Source: Sphingopyxis sp. DBS4 (lineage in GTDB: Bacteria > Pseudomonadota > Alphaproteobacteria > Sphingomonadales > Sphingomonadaceae). From it: a DNA stretch of 64,000 bases. Below, in pieces: positions 48,284 to 56,925 of this stretch. The position numbers and the translations under genes were made by a program. How positions within the stretch are numbered: position 1 is the first letter of the stretch; every line of letters begins with the position of its first letter. The DNA lies in the NCBI RefSeq assembly GCF_024628865.1, contig NZ_CP102384.1, positions 2,677,001 through 2,741,000 of the forward strand, in the 5' to 3' direction. The notes below the pieces were generated by a model. It had not been told where the DNA came from, did not search any database, and saw nothing but the letters and a program-made list of their open reading frames with translations.

Positions 48284-50725
48284 CTAGAATTTCTTCCAGA
48301 CCTGGAGTCCGAACATGCGCGGCGGGGCATAGTTTGCCGCGGCGAAGCCGAGCGTGTGAAGCTGCGCGACCTTGCCCGTGGCATAGAGCTTGTCGGTGAG
48401 GTTGTTCACGAAGACCGCGCTGTTCCAACCCGATCCGCCCACGTCGCGAAGTTCTGCCCGCAGATTGACCGTGCCATAAGAGGCCTGCGAAATGGCATCG
48501 AGCCCACCCGGGTAGAGCTGAAGGTCACGCGCCGCCGCCGCGACATAATATACGCGGCTCTGCGCGAAGATCGACGCCGACAGCCCGAGTTCGCCGACGT
48601 CCGCACCGAGCGGCGCGGTGTACTGGAACGTCACATTGCCCGAATGTTTCGGCATATAGGGCAACGGGTTGTTGCTGAGATCGAGGAAACAGACGCCATC
48701 GGGCGATTCGGGGACGCAAACCGCGTCGCCGGGGCGTGCCGTATTATACGGGTCGACGCCCGTCCACGTCTTGTATTTCGCATGATTATAGGAATAGCCG
48801 AAGTTGACGCTGAAGCTCGGGTCGAACACCACTGTGCCTGCCACTTCGACACCGCGCAGCTGGATTGCGGCGATATTGGCGAGGTAGCGATAGGATACGC
48901 CATCGACGAGGCCGAGCAATGTCTGGGCGATATTCTTGTAATCGGTGTTGTAAGCGGCGGTATTCAATCGCACCGCCACATCGCCAAGATAGAATTGGGT
49001 CTTGAGGCCGATTTCCTGCGTGTTCACCGTCGCAGCATCATAGACGGGCTTATAGCCCGGAAGATTGGCGCCGGGAGGCGGACTGATCGCATTCACGCCG
49101 CCCGGAACATAGGCCCGCGTTGCCGAGGCATAGGCCATGATGTCGGGCGTGAACTGCTGCTGGATGGACAGCGTATAGTTATAGCCCTTGCTCTTCGTGG
49201 CCGAATTCGTCTCGGTCGTCCCCGGCTCGAAACTGCCCGTGACCGCATTGCGGACCGGCGCGACCGTCGTCAGCGCGGAATCGGACCAGCTGTAGCGATA
49301 ACCACCGGTGATGCTGAGGCCTTCGATACCGGCATGTGACAGATCAAGGGTGGCCTGTCCGAAAACTGCCTTTTCCTTCGCCACCGACCGCTTGACGAAG
49401 CCTACCGCATTCAAATAGCCATTCGGATTGCCGTAGAGCTTGTATACGTTCGTGGTGCCTTCCATGTTCTCGGGCGCCCGCTGGTGCTGGTAAAAGCCCC
49501 CCACATTGGCCTTCAACAGACCGTCCCATAGCTCGGCCTGGAGTTGAAGCTCATTGGTGTAGGTGTGAAGCGCGGGACCCAGCTTGGCCGTCAGCCTTGT
49601 CCCCACCTGGTTGTTTGAACCGAAATTGCTGTAGTTCGCGGAAGCGAAAGCCCCTTCCTGCAGGATACCCCCGACGCCGTCATAGGAACCGGCGCTGTTC
49701 GAGGTGAAGGAGTCGAACGAGAAGATGTTCTTGATGTTGATGCGTGTCGAACCGGTATCGATCGCCTCGATCAGCGTGTTGTTGACGACGCTGGCATGCT
49801 TCATCTGGGTCAACTGCGCCTGCCCGTCATAGGTGGGGGCGGTGATGCGTGCCGCCTTTTTCCCGCCCTGCTCCAAACGCGCTGTCTCCGCCTCGAGTAT
49901 GGCGAGAAAAGCGGGAGTCAGATTGGCATGGGTCGGCTTGTACCCTGCCAGCACCGAACCGGTCGCCGACTGGTCGATGTTTTCATAGGAAGCGAAAAGC
50001 GTGTTCTCAAACGCCCCGGACTTGAACGCCACGCCAAGGCGGTACTGCTGGTTGTTGACATCATCGAGGCGCTTGCTCGTGCCGAACTGCTTGGTGTAGC
50101 CATCAACGCGATTGGCGTTTGCGGCCAGGCGGATCGCGAGACGATCGTCGATCACAGGAATGTTCACCACGCCCGTGAACTGAACCCGGCCATAGGTGCC
50201 CACGGTCATGTCGACCAACCCGCCCCACTTGTTGAATTCAGGCTTTTGCGGGGTGATCAGGACGGCACCGGCCGCGCTCGATCGCCCGAACAACGTGCCC
50301 TGCGGGCCGTTCAGCACCTGAACCGATGCGATATCGAGAAAGGGCGCGCTGGCAATGCCGCCACAACATGGAGCCTCGGCAAAATAGGTGGTGACGCCGG
50401 CCGACAGGCCGCGCACCGAGAAGCGGGCGTTCATGTCGTTGAAATAGGAAACGACGCTGAGCGAAGGCGCAAGCTTCGGCAGATCCTTGACCGCGATCAC
50501 GCTTTCCGTGCGCAACATGTCGCCGCTTACCGCGGTGACCGAGGTCGGGACGCGCTGCAGATTCTCTTCCACGCGCCGCGCGGTGACGATGATGTCGGTG
50601 AAGCCCGGATGGCTCGCCCCCTCATCGGCGGGTTCAGGCGGAGCAGCTTCCTGGGCCGCAGCATGGGCGACGTGAAACAGCGTCAGCGGCAGCACCGCGG
50701 ACGACAACAAGAGCCTCTTCAACAT
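48284..50725 (-). CDS. TonB-dependent receptor of regulon 2
   Basis: An 813-residue outer-membrane receptor. Signal peptide LLSSAVLPLTLFHVAHAAAQ, TonB-box-like FTDIIVTARRVEENL and the plug motif VQVLNGPQGTLFGRSSAAGA are present. The barrel ends MFGLQVWKKF with terminal Phe. The plug type resembles sphingomonad receptors for organic compounds. An EAPCCGG segment (about 123-129) with adjacent cysteines in the plug is unusual. AGGAAGAGG precedes the ATG. It is the first gene of the receptor-dioxygenase-ligase operon, with operator 3 107 bases upstream. It probably imports the regulon-2 substrate. Confidence 0.88.
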   Translation of the reverse strand: MLKRLLLSSAVLPLTLFHVAHAAAQEAAPPEPADEGASHPGFTDIIVTARRVEENLQRVPTSVTAVSGDMLRTESVIAVKDLPKLAPSLSVVSYFNDMNARFSVRGLSAGVTTYFAEAPCCGGIASAPFLDIASVQVLNGPQGTLFGRSSAAGAVLITPQKPEFNKWGGLVDMTVGTYGRVQFTGVVNIPVIDDRLAIRLAANANRVDGYTKQFGTSKRLDDVNNQQYRLGVAFKSGAFENTLFASYENIDQSATGSVLAGYKPTHANLTPAFLAILEAETARLEQGGKKAARITAPTYDGQAQLTQMKHASVVNNTLIEAIDTGSTRINIKNIFSFDSFTSNSAGSYDGVGGILQEGAFASANYSNFGSNNQVGTRLTAKLGPALHTYTNELQLQAELWDGLLKANVGGFYQHQRAPENMEGTTNVYKLYGNPNGYLNAVGFVKRSVAKEKAVFGQATLDLSHAGIEGLSITGGYRYSWSDSALTTVAPVRNAVTGSFEPGTTETNSATKSKGYNYTLSIQQQFTPDIMAYASATRAYVPGGVNAISPPPGANLPGYKPVYDAATVNTQEIGLKTQFYLGDVAVRLNTAAYNTDYKNIAQTLLGLVDGVSYRYLANIAAIQLRGVEVAGTVVFDPSFSVNFGYSYNHAKYKTWTGVDPYNTARPGDAVCVPESPDGVCFLDLSNNPLPYMPKHSGNVTFQYTAPLGADVGELGLSASIFAQSRVYYVAAAARDLQLYPGGLDAISQASYGTVNLRAELRDVGGSGWNSAVFVNNLTDKLYATGKVAQLHTLGFAAANYAPPRMFGLQVWKKF

Positions 50726-50831
50726 GCCCTATCCTCTTCCTGTCCCAGCGCCCACGATCGCGGGTCGCCACTGATTATGTTTTTTCGCGCCCCAAGGAAC
50801 CCAGCGGCCTTGGATGTCCGCAAATTGCCTT

Positions 50832-50845
50832 GGTAACGCGATACC
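50832..50845. promoter_or_regulatory. Regulon-2 operator 3
   Basis: GGTAACGCGATACC within TTGGTAACGCGATACCAATG; TTGGTA and TACCAA are a perfect 6-6-6 dyad. It lies 107 bases before the receptor start. Confidence 0.7.
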
Positions 50846-51021
50846 AATGGTTATCGTCGAACCGGAGCCAGTGTCAACAGACTTTCGGTAGCGCGCGCCG
50901 TAAAGAAACAAGATATTGTTATACTGTGTTATTTTTTCCCGATCCCACCCTCCCAGCGCGATTCTCGTCGCCCCAACCGGCGCATCGCACCCACCAACGC
51001 ATATGGCTCTTGCCTCTCATT

Positions 51022-51035
51022 GGTAACGAGTTATC
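51022..51035. promoter_or_regulatory. Regulon-2 operator 4
   Basis: GGTAACGAGTTATC within ATTGGTAACGAGTTATCATT lies 69 bases before the CaiB start. The right half has one deviation (TTATC for TTACC). Confidence 0.65.
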
Positions 51036-51103
51036 ATTTATCGCGACCCACCCCTCTGGTCTTCGGACGCGGGTTTGGAGTCGATCGACGGAGAGGCCAC
51101 TCG

Positions 51104-53332
51104 ATGGAATTGCACACTCGCGCCGAAGCTCGGCCGCTTGACGGAATTGCGGTCCTCGAAATGTCGGACGACGTCGCCGCGCGTTACTGCGGCCGGATCC
51201 TGTCCGTCCTGGGCGCCCGTGTGTGGCGCGTCCGCAATTCGTTCCCCCGCGATACCGATGCCGTCGACCTCTGGCTCGACCAGGACAAGTCGTTCATCGA
51301 CACCTTCGACGAAGGGCTCGGCCGGCTGGCGGAGACCCCGCCTTCACATCGCGCGGTTCTTGTTGGCCAGTCGCCGGCGGCTGTCGAAGCGGTCGACACG
51401 TTCCTCGCCGAACAGGGTTTCGACGCGCTCCGCCTCGGCATCACCTGGTTCGGTCACGACGGACCCTATCGCGACTGGCAGGGCGACGATGCCCTGATTC
51501 AGGCACTGATCGGCATCGCCGCATCCTTTGGCGCCGCCGACGGACCGCCGATGCTTCCGCAGGGCTTTGCGCCGCAAATCACCGCCGGCGCCACGCTCGT
51601 CGTGGGGTCGCTCGCCGCGCTCTGGTCGCGCAAGCGAGGTCGCGCTACGAGGCGCGTCGACGTCAATATTTTCGAAGCCGCCATGTGCTTCACCGAACCC
51701 TCGCCGCCCCTTGCCGAAGCAGGGTCCGCTTCGCCCGGCCGCACCGGGATCAATCGCTTTGCGACGAACCATCCGACCACCGTCTATCCGACGCGCGACG
51801 GCTGGATCGGGGTCACCGCGCTCACGCCCGCTCAATGGGCGGCGCTGGCCGATATGGTCGGCCACCCCGACTGGGCGACCGATCCCCGCTTCGCGACGTC
51901 GCTCGCGCGCGTCGAAAACGCCGAAGCCCTCGACGCCGCATTCGCCGCAATTCTGTCCGGCGAAACCACCGATCACTGGTTGATGGAGGGCCAGCGCCGC
52001 CGCGTCCCGCTCGCTCCGGTGCCGAACCATCGCGAGCTTCTGGCAACGCCCCACTGGCGCGAGCGCGAAAGCTTCGCTCCGCTGCCGGATGCCGAAGGCG
52101 TCATCGCACCGCTATTGCCGTTCCGCATTCACCACGATGGGAAGGCTTTCGCCGAACAGCCCCCGGAAAGCCCGCCCGCCGCGTCGCTCGACGGCGTGTG
52201 CGTTGCCGATTTCTCGATGGGCTGGGCGGGACCGATGTGCACGCGGCTGCTTGCCGATCTCGGTGCGGATATCATCAAGGTGGAGTCCGAGACCCATTAT
52301 GACTGGTGGCGTGGGTGGGAACCGCCGGGAGTGTCCGACCCGCCAAAATATGAAGTGATGCCCGCTTTTCTCATCATGAATCGCAACAAGCGGGGTGTGT
52401 GCCTCGATCTTACTGACGAACGCGGACGTACGCTTGCCGAGACGCTGGTGCGCCGGTCGGACATCGTGATCGAAAATTATGCACCCGGGGTAATGAAAAA
52501 GCTCGGTCTCGACCCCGACCACCTGCTCGGACTCCGTCCGGGTCTCGTCATGGTATCGATGGGTGCCTTCGGTGCCTCCGGCCCCTGGAGCTTCTTTCGC
52601 GCTTACGGTTCTACCGTCGAGCACGCCTCTGGCATGCCCCATGTCAACGGCGAAGCCACCTGGCCCCCTGTCCTGCAGCATACCGCGCTCGGAGATCCCG
52701 TCGCCGGCATCTATGGTGCCATCGCCGCGCTTGCCGGCCTTCACGGAAGGGCAGCGCTTGGCGGTACATGGTGCGACCTCGGACAGGTCGAATGCTTGTT
52801 CCAGCTCGGCGCCGACGCCATCATTCGCGCGCAGACCGAAGGCCCCCCGCAGCGGCTCGGCAGTCGTTCGACGCACCATGCGCCGCGCTGCGTCGCCGCC
52901 GCGAGCGACGGCTATGTGGCGACCGTCGTTCGGGACAGCACGCAATGGGCCGCTCTCACCCGCTGGCTGGGCAAACCGGAATGGGCCACGGAGTGGACAA
53001 GCATCGCGGATCGCAATCTCCACGGCGACGCGATCGAGTCCGCGCTCCATGCATCGGTGGCATCGATGACGGCGGCCGAGGCAGCCGAGGCGCTCCAGGC
53101 TTCGGGCGTTCCGGCCGCGCCGGTCAACAGAGCCGAAAATCTTCCCGTTGAAAGGCATCTCAGCCAAACGGGAGCCTGGACCCGGATCGAGCGCCGCTAC
53201 GTCGGCAGCCACTGGAGTACTGCGCCGGTCATCCGCATCGATGGCCCCCGCCTGTCCATATCACGCCCGGCACCGACCTTGGGAGAGCATGGCGACGAAA
53301 TCATGCCGATGCTCGCGGGTGCGTCGGTGTAA
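51104..53332 (+). CDS. Double-domain CaiB/BaiF CoA-transferase 2
   Basis: A 742-residue tandem fusion of two family III CoA-transferase domains, organised like the 734-residue protein at 34891-37095. The first domain (about 10-365) begins LDGIAVLEMSDDVAARYCGR. The second (about 365-742) begins LDGVCVADFSMGWAGPMCTR and has RNKRGVCLDLTDERGRTLAE and VIENYAPGVMKKLGLDP, the well-conserved family motifs. ATG 51104 follows GGAGAGG; an upstream TTG in frame falls inside operator 4 and is rejected. It stands alone downstream of operator 4. It would transfer CoA between pathway acids, but the acceptor is unknown. Confidence 0.85.
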   Translation: MELHTRAEARPLDGIAVLEMSDDVAARYCGRILSVLGARVWRVRNSFPRDTDAVDLWLDQDKSFIDTFDEGLGRLAETPPSHRAVLVGQSPAAVEAVDTFLAEQGFDALRLGITWFGHDGPYRDWQGDDALIQALIGIAASFGAADGPPMLPQGFAPQITAGATLVVGSLAALWSRKRGRATRRVDVNIFEAAMCFTEPSPPLAEAGSASPGRTGINRFATNHPTTVYPTRDGWIGVTALTPAQWAALADMVGHPDWATDPRFATSLARVENAEALDAAFAAILSGETTDHWLMEGQRRRVPLAPVPNHRELLATPHWRERESFAPLPDAEGVIAPLLPFRIHHDGKAFAEQPPESPPAASLDGVCVADFSMGWAGPMCTRLLADLGADIIKVESETHYDWWRGWEPPGVSDPPKYEVMPAFLIMNRNKRGVCLDLTDERGRTLAETLVRRSDIVIENYAPGVMKKLGLDPDHLLGLRPGLVMVSMGAFGASGPWSFFRAYGSTVEHASGMPHVNGEATWPPVLQHTALGDPVAGIYGAIAALAGLHGRAALGGTWCDLGQVECLFQLGADAIIRAQTEGPPQRLGSRSTHHAPRCVAAASDGYVATVVRDSTQWAALTRWLGKPEWATEWTSIADRNLHGDAIESALHASVASMTAAEAAEALQASGVPAAPVNRAENLPVERHLSQTGAWTRIERRYVGSHWSTAPVIRIDGPRLSISRPAPTLGEHGDEIMPMLAGASV

Positions 53333-53442
53333 TCGCTAACCTAACCAGCGGATGAGCGCAGTCGGCTCTTGACTGAAACGGGCATCGCGACAAAAGGCGC
53401 CAAACAACCGGCCTGTCGCGGCCCGAGGGCCGGAGTCGCACA

Positions 53443-54204
53443 ATGATCGATCTATCGACGATATTCGTCGCCGCGGGCGCCGGGATGCTTGGCGGCGCGA
53501 TGAACGCGCTCGCCGGCGGCGGAACGTTCGCCACGCTGCCCGCGCTGATCGCGCTTGGATTGCCGGCGAATATCGCCAATGCCACATCGAATGTCGCCCT
53601 GCTCCCCGGTGCCGGAACGAGCGCCTGGGCGTATCGGAATGAACTCGGGCCGGTCGCCGGCATATCGGTTCGCCCGCTCGCGGCGCTGACCTTCGTCTTC
53701 GGGTTGGTCGGAAGCCTGCTTCTCGTCCTGACGCCGACCGAGACGTTCGACATTCTCATCCCCTGGCTGCTGCTTTTTGCTTTCGCTGTGATGGCGTTCG
53801 GCAAGCGCGCCGCCGACTGGCTGCACGCGCGGGTTACCATCGGCCGGCCGACGCTGCTGGCAGCGCAGGTGCTGCTCGGCATTTACGGGGGCTATTTTGG
53901 CGGTGGTGTCGGCCTGATCACCACCGCGCTTTACGGCCTGCTCGCGAATATCCGCCCGCGCGAACTGTTCGCGATCCGTACCACGATGCTGGCGGTCGCC
54001 AACCTCGCCGCGGCGTTTATATTCATCGGCTTTGCGATGGTGTGGTGGTGGGCGTGCGTGCCGATGCTGCTGGGCTCGATCGCCGGCGGCTGGTTCGGTG
54101 CGCTGATCGGCAAGCGACTTTCACATCGCGCCGTGCGCGTGTGGACGCTGCTGCTCACCGGCTTCACGACGATCATTTTCTTCGTGCGAGCCTACGGCGC
54201 GTAA
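53443..54204 (+). CDS. TSUP/TauE-SafE-family membrane transporter
   Basis: A 253-residue membrane protein with about seven or eight helices. The family pattern is visible twice, as GAGMLGGAMNALAGGGTFAT (about 11-30) and YGGYFGGGVGLITTALYGLL. TSUP proteins export or import small organosulfur or organic anions such as sulfite, sulfoacetate or sulfolactate. It follows the CaiB gene by 110 bases and may be independent. A GGCCC/GGGCC inverted repeat lies just before its ATG. The cluster at 13.6 kb releases sulfate, so a link to sulfur is tempting but not supported directly. Confidence 0.85.
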   Translation: MIDLSTIFVAAGAGMLGGAMNALAGGGTFATLPALIALGLPANIANATSNVALLPGAGTSAWAYRNELGPVAGISVRPLAALTFVFGLVGSLLLVLTPTETFDILIPWLLLFAFAVMAFGKRAADWLHARVTIGRPTLLAAQVLLGIYGGYFGGGVGLITTALYGLLANIRPRELFAIRTTMLAVANLAAAFIFIGFAMVWWWACVPMLLGSIAGGWFGALIGKRLSHRAVRVWTLLLTGFTTIIFFVRAYGA

Positions 54205-54287
54205 AGATGGTCCAGACACGATGATGCATGGGAAAGCCCAGCCAGTGAGGCCCCGCAACAACTCAAGTCACCGATGCCTCGATTACG

Positions 54288-54746
54288 TTACAAGAAATAT
54301 TGGCTCAACCATTCAGCCATCAGGGCGGGTTTTGCCTCTCCCTCGATTTCAACCGAAAATTCGAGAGTCTGTTGCCACTGACCCGGCCGTTTTTCTTCGA
54401 GCTCGAGCAGCTTGAAATGGCCGCGCACGCGTTTACCTGAACGGACGGGCGTCAAGAAACGAAGCTTGTTACAACCATAGTTGACGCCCATCTTCACACC
54501 TTCGGGGCGCGGACAATCCGATTTTTCGATCATGTCGGGATAGAGCGAAAGGGTCAGAAAACCGTGGGCGATGGTGCCGCCGAACGGAGTCGATTTCGAT
54601 CTTTCAGGATCGACATGGATGAATTGGTGATCGCCGGTCGCATCGGCGAACTTGTCGATCATGGCCTGATCGATCAGAATCCATTCGGAGGTACCAATCC
54701 GACCGCCAATCAGTTCCTTCATCTTTTCGGATGGAAGTGATGCCAT
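54288..54746 (-). CDS. MaoC-like enoyl-CoA hydratase (hot-dog fold)
   Basis: A 152-residue MaoC/R-hydratase protein. The hydratase motif with catalytic Asp and His is in FADATGDHQFIHVDPERS, and GGTIAHGFLTLSLYPDM is conserved in the family. It would add water to an enoyl-CoA to give the (R)-3-hydroxyacyl-CoA. AAGGAAT precedes the ATG. It is the last gene of a leftward series that starts near 63 kb, 43 bases after the nitronate monooxygenase-like gene. Confidence 0.88.
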   Translation of the reverse strand: MASLPSEKMKELIGGRIGTSEWILIDQAMIDKFADATGDHQFIHVDPERSKSTPFGGTIAHGFLTLSLYPDMIEKSDCPRPEGVKMGVNYGCNKLRFLTPVRSGKRVRGHFKLLELEEKRPGQWQQTLEFSVEIEGEAKPALMAEWLSQYFL

Positions 54747-54789
54747 TTCTCATTCCTTTAATTGCTGTTCCCATATAGTCATGCTGACC

Positions 54790-55776
54790 CTACGCCGCCG
54801 TGCGTATGATGCGGTCGGCGGCGGAGGTCATGATTTTGCTGGCTTGCGACACGATTGTATCGACGAGGCTGTTACAGTCGGGGATATCCTGAATTAGTCC
54901 CTGGCTCTGCCCAACCGCCCAAGCGCCGCCATCGACATTCCCCCCGGCAATGACCTCCGCGCGGGCGCGGGCGCCGGAGACAAGGTCTCGAACGGCATCG
55001 ATGCCCAGGTCACGGTTCCGCTGAATCTCGACGACCTTCTGCGAGACCGCATTGCGCGCGACACGTGACGTGTTGTGCAAGGTCCGGTTGATCAACATCG
55101 TATCCCTCTCAGTGCTGGACACGATATGCCGCTTGATGTTCTCGTGGATTCCCGATTCTTTCGTCGCCATGAAGCGGGTCCCCATATTCACCCCTTCAGC
55201 CCCCAACGCGAGGGCAGCCGCCAGGCCGCGGCCATCCGCCATTCCCCCCGACGCGATCACCGGCACGCGCACAGCGTCGACCGTCGCCGGAAGGAGGACG
55301 ATCAGGCCAACGTCATCCTCGCCGGGGTGTCCGGCACATTCGAAACCGTCAATCGAGACAACGTCCACTCCCAGCTTTTCCGCTGTGACCGCGTGACGAA
55401 CGCTCGTGCATTTGTGGATGACCTTGACGCCATTGGCCTTGAGGAAGGGGAGGTAATCTGCCGGACTACGGCCTGCGGTCTCGACAATCCTCACATCGCA
55501 ATCCACGATAGCGCGGCAATATTCGTCGTAAGGGATTGGATCGAACGACGGCAACAGCGTCAGGTTTACGCCGAACGGCCGGTCAGTAATCGCCCGGCAT
55601 CGTCCGATTTCGTCGGCGAGATCATCGGCCGTTCGCGAATGATGCGCGGTAATGAAGCCAAGCCCGCCTGCGTTCGCCACGGCCGCCACCAGCGGGGCGT
55701 ATCCCACGCCCGTCATGCCGCCCATGACAATCGGGGCTTCGATTCCGAACATATCGGTAATGGCGGTCCTAATCAT
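54790..55776 (-). CDS. Nitronate monooxygenase / NPD-family FMN enzyme
   Basis: A 328-residue TIM-barrel flavoprotein of the 2-nitropropane dioxygenase/nitronate monooxygenase family. It shows APIVMGGMTGVGYAPLVAAV at the N-terminus, VIHKCTSVRHAVTAEKLGVD, the phosphate-binding VIASGGMADGRGLAAALALG and GAEGVNMGTRFMATKES. Proteins of this family in acyl-CoA clusters often act as enoyl reductases or unknown oxidoreductases rather than on nitronates. The start follows GGGAGGAG. It belongs to the leftward set with the kinase and acyl-CoA dehydrogenases. Confidence 0.85.
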   Translation of the reverse strand: MIRTAITDMFGIEAPIVMGGMTGVGYAPLVAAVANAGGLGFITAHHSRTADDLADEIGRCRAITDRPFGVNLTLLPSFDPIPYDEYCRAIVDCDVRIVETAGRSPADYLPFLKANGVKVIHKCTSVRHAVTAEKLGVDVVSIDGFECAGHPGEDDVGLIVLLPATVDAVRVPVIASGGMADGRGLAAALALGAEGVNMGTRFMATKESGIHENIKRHIVSSTERDTMLINRTLHNTSRVARNAVSQKVVEIQRNRDLGIDAVRDLVSGARARAEVIAGGNVDGGAWAVGQSQGLIQDIPDCNSLVDTIVSQASKIMTSAADRIIRTAA

Positions 55777-55863
55777 TTCGATACTCCTCCCGTTTTTTTT
55801 GCGCCACGCCCCCTCTCCGCCCGCATGACGAGGTTGCGGGTGAAGTCGACGTCTCTGAACCAC

Positions 55864-56925
55864 CTAGCTTTGAACGACCGTCTTTTGAGCGAAAGCCCAA
55901 GCGCTTTCGGCAATCAGCGGAACACGTGATCCCGTGACGTCGGCCGTTGCGCCGGATGCGTTCCCATCGAGGAACCGCCGCCTGATGCCCTGGGTAATTC
56001 CGAGTTGGCGAAAACGGCAGAAGGCGAAGTACCAGTTGAGGTCGGCCATATCGCGCTGCGCGCCGACCATTTGTCCGTATCGGGCCACCATCTGTTCGAG
56101 GGTCGGAATGCCCGTTCCGGGACCACTGATGCCAGCTAGGCCCGCATGACCGTCAACTGGTGTGACCCAGTTGATCAGGAAATAGCTCAGATCGGCCAGC
56201 GGGTCGCCGATCGTTGACAACTCCCAATCGAGAACGGCCTCAATACGTCTGCCGTCATGCGAAAACATAAGATTGTCGATGCGATAGTCGCCATGCACGA
56301 TCGTGGTTCGTTGCTGCCTCGGCATCGTGCGTGGCAGCCAGTCGATCAGCTTTTCCACATCCGGCAAATCCTCAGTCTGTGAAAGGCGATACTGCCTTGT
56401 CCAGAGCTGAACCTGTCGCTCCAGATAATTCCCGGCCTTGCCGAAACCAGCCAGCCCCGAACGCTCGTAGTCGATGTCATGAAGTTCGGCGAGGCGATCG
56501 ACGATCTCGAAATAAATCGCCGTGCGCTGTTCGATGTCGCAGCCGGGCAACGCCCCATCCCAGAAGGTCGCTCCGTCGACCATCTCCATCACATAGAAGA
56601 CCGAGCCCACAACCGACTCATCTTCGCAAAGCGCAAAGGGTTTGGCGACGGGATAGCCCGTGGGATGCAACGCGGCCAAAAGCGTATATTCCCGTTCGAT
56701 GGCATGCGCCGACGGCAGCAATTTCCCAAAAGGCTTTCGGCGAAGGACGTAGCATCCACTCCGGGCAGCGATCCTGTATGTCGGATTGGACTGCCCAATC
56801 GCAAATTTCGTATAGGTCAGGGGTCCCACAAAACCGGGGATATTGTCAGCGAGCCAGGCCTCAAGTCTCGTGATCTCCAGGTCCTGAATATCCTGGACAG
56901 CCGCCGTCCCTTCATTCCCCGACAT
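55864..56925 (-). CDS. APH-family small-molecule kinase (ACAD10/LvaA-like)
   Basis: A 353-residue protein of the aminoglycoside phosphotransferase fold. It has the ATP-binding N-lobe (KFAIGQSNPTYRI, YVLRRKPFGKLL with the catalytic-lobe Lys), the catalytic loop IVHGDYRIDNLMF and the metal-binding VLDWELSTIGDPLADL. This subtype is not an antibiotic resistance enzyme. It is the kinase found with acyl-CoA dehydrogenases, fused to them in animal ACAD10/ACAD11. The Pseudomonas LvaA relative phosphorylates a 4-hydroxyacyl-CoA. Two acyl-CoA dehydrogenase genes follow in the same set. The start overlaps the oxidoreductase stop by one base (TGATG). Confidence 0.83.
   Translation of the reverse strand: MSGNEGTAAVQDIQDLEITRLEAWLADNIPGFVGPLTYTKFAIGQSNPTYRIAARSGCYVLRRKPFGKLLPSAHAIEREYTLLAALHPTGYPVAKPFALCEDESVVGSVFYVMEMVDGATFWDGALPGCDIEQRTAIYFEIVDRLAELHDIDYERSGLAGFGKAGNYLERQVQLWTRQYRLSQTEDLPDVEKLIDWLPRTMPRQQRTTIVHGDYRIDNLMFSHDGRRIEAVLDWELSTIGDPLADLSYFLINWVTPVDGHAGLAGISGPGTGIPTLEQMVARYGQMVGAQRDMADLNWYFAFCRFRQLGITQGIRRRFLDGNASGATADVTGSRVPLIAESAWAFAQKTVVQS

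Larger units (their letters stand above)
50726..51103. other. 378-base divergent control region with two operators
   Basis: Lies between the divergent receptor and CaiB genes. It contains operator 3 (50832-50845) near the receptor and operator 4 (51022-51035) near the CaiB gene. An AT-rich stretch sits in between (AAGATATTGTTATACTGTGT, about 50908-50927) and could hold promoter elements. No gene was recognised. Confidence 0.65.

Noticed and set aside
53416..53440. GGCCC/GGGCC inverted repeat before the TSUP gene as a terminator
   Set aside because: The loop would be two bases and no T-tract follows; it is more likely incidental GC-rich symmetry.
55864..56925. Aminoglycoside resistance gene
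   Set aside because: The fold is APH, but the sequence type and the acyl-CoA dehydrogenase context point to a metabolic kinase, not drug resistance.
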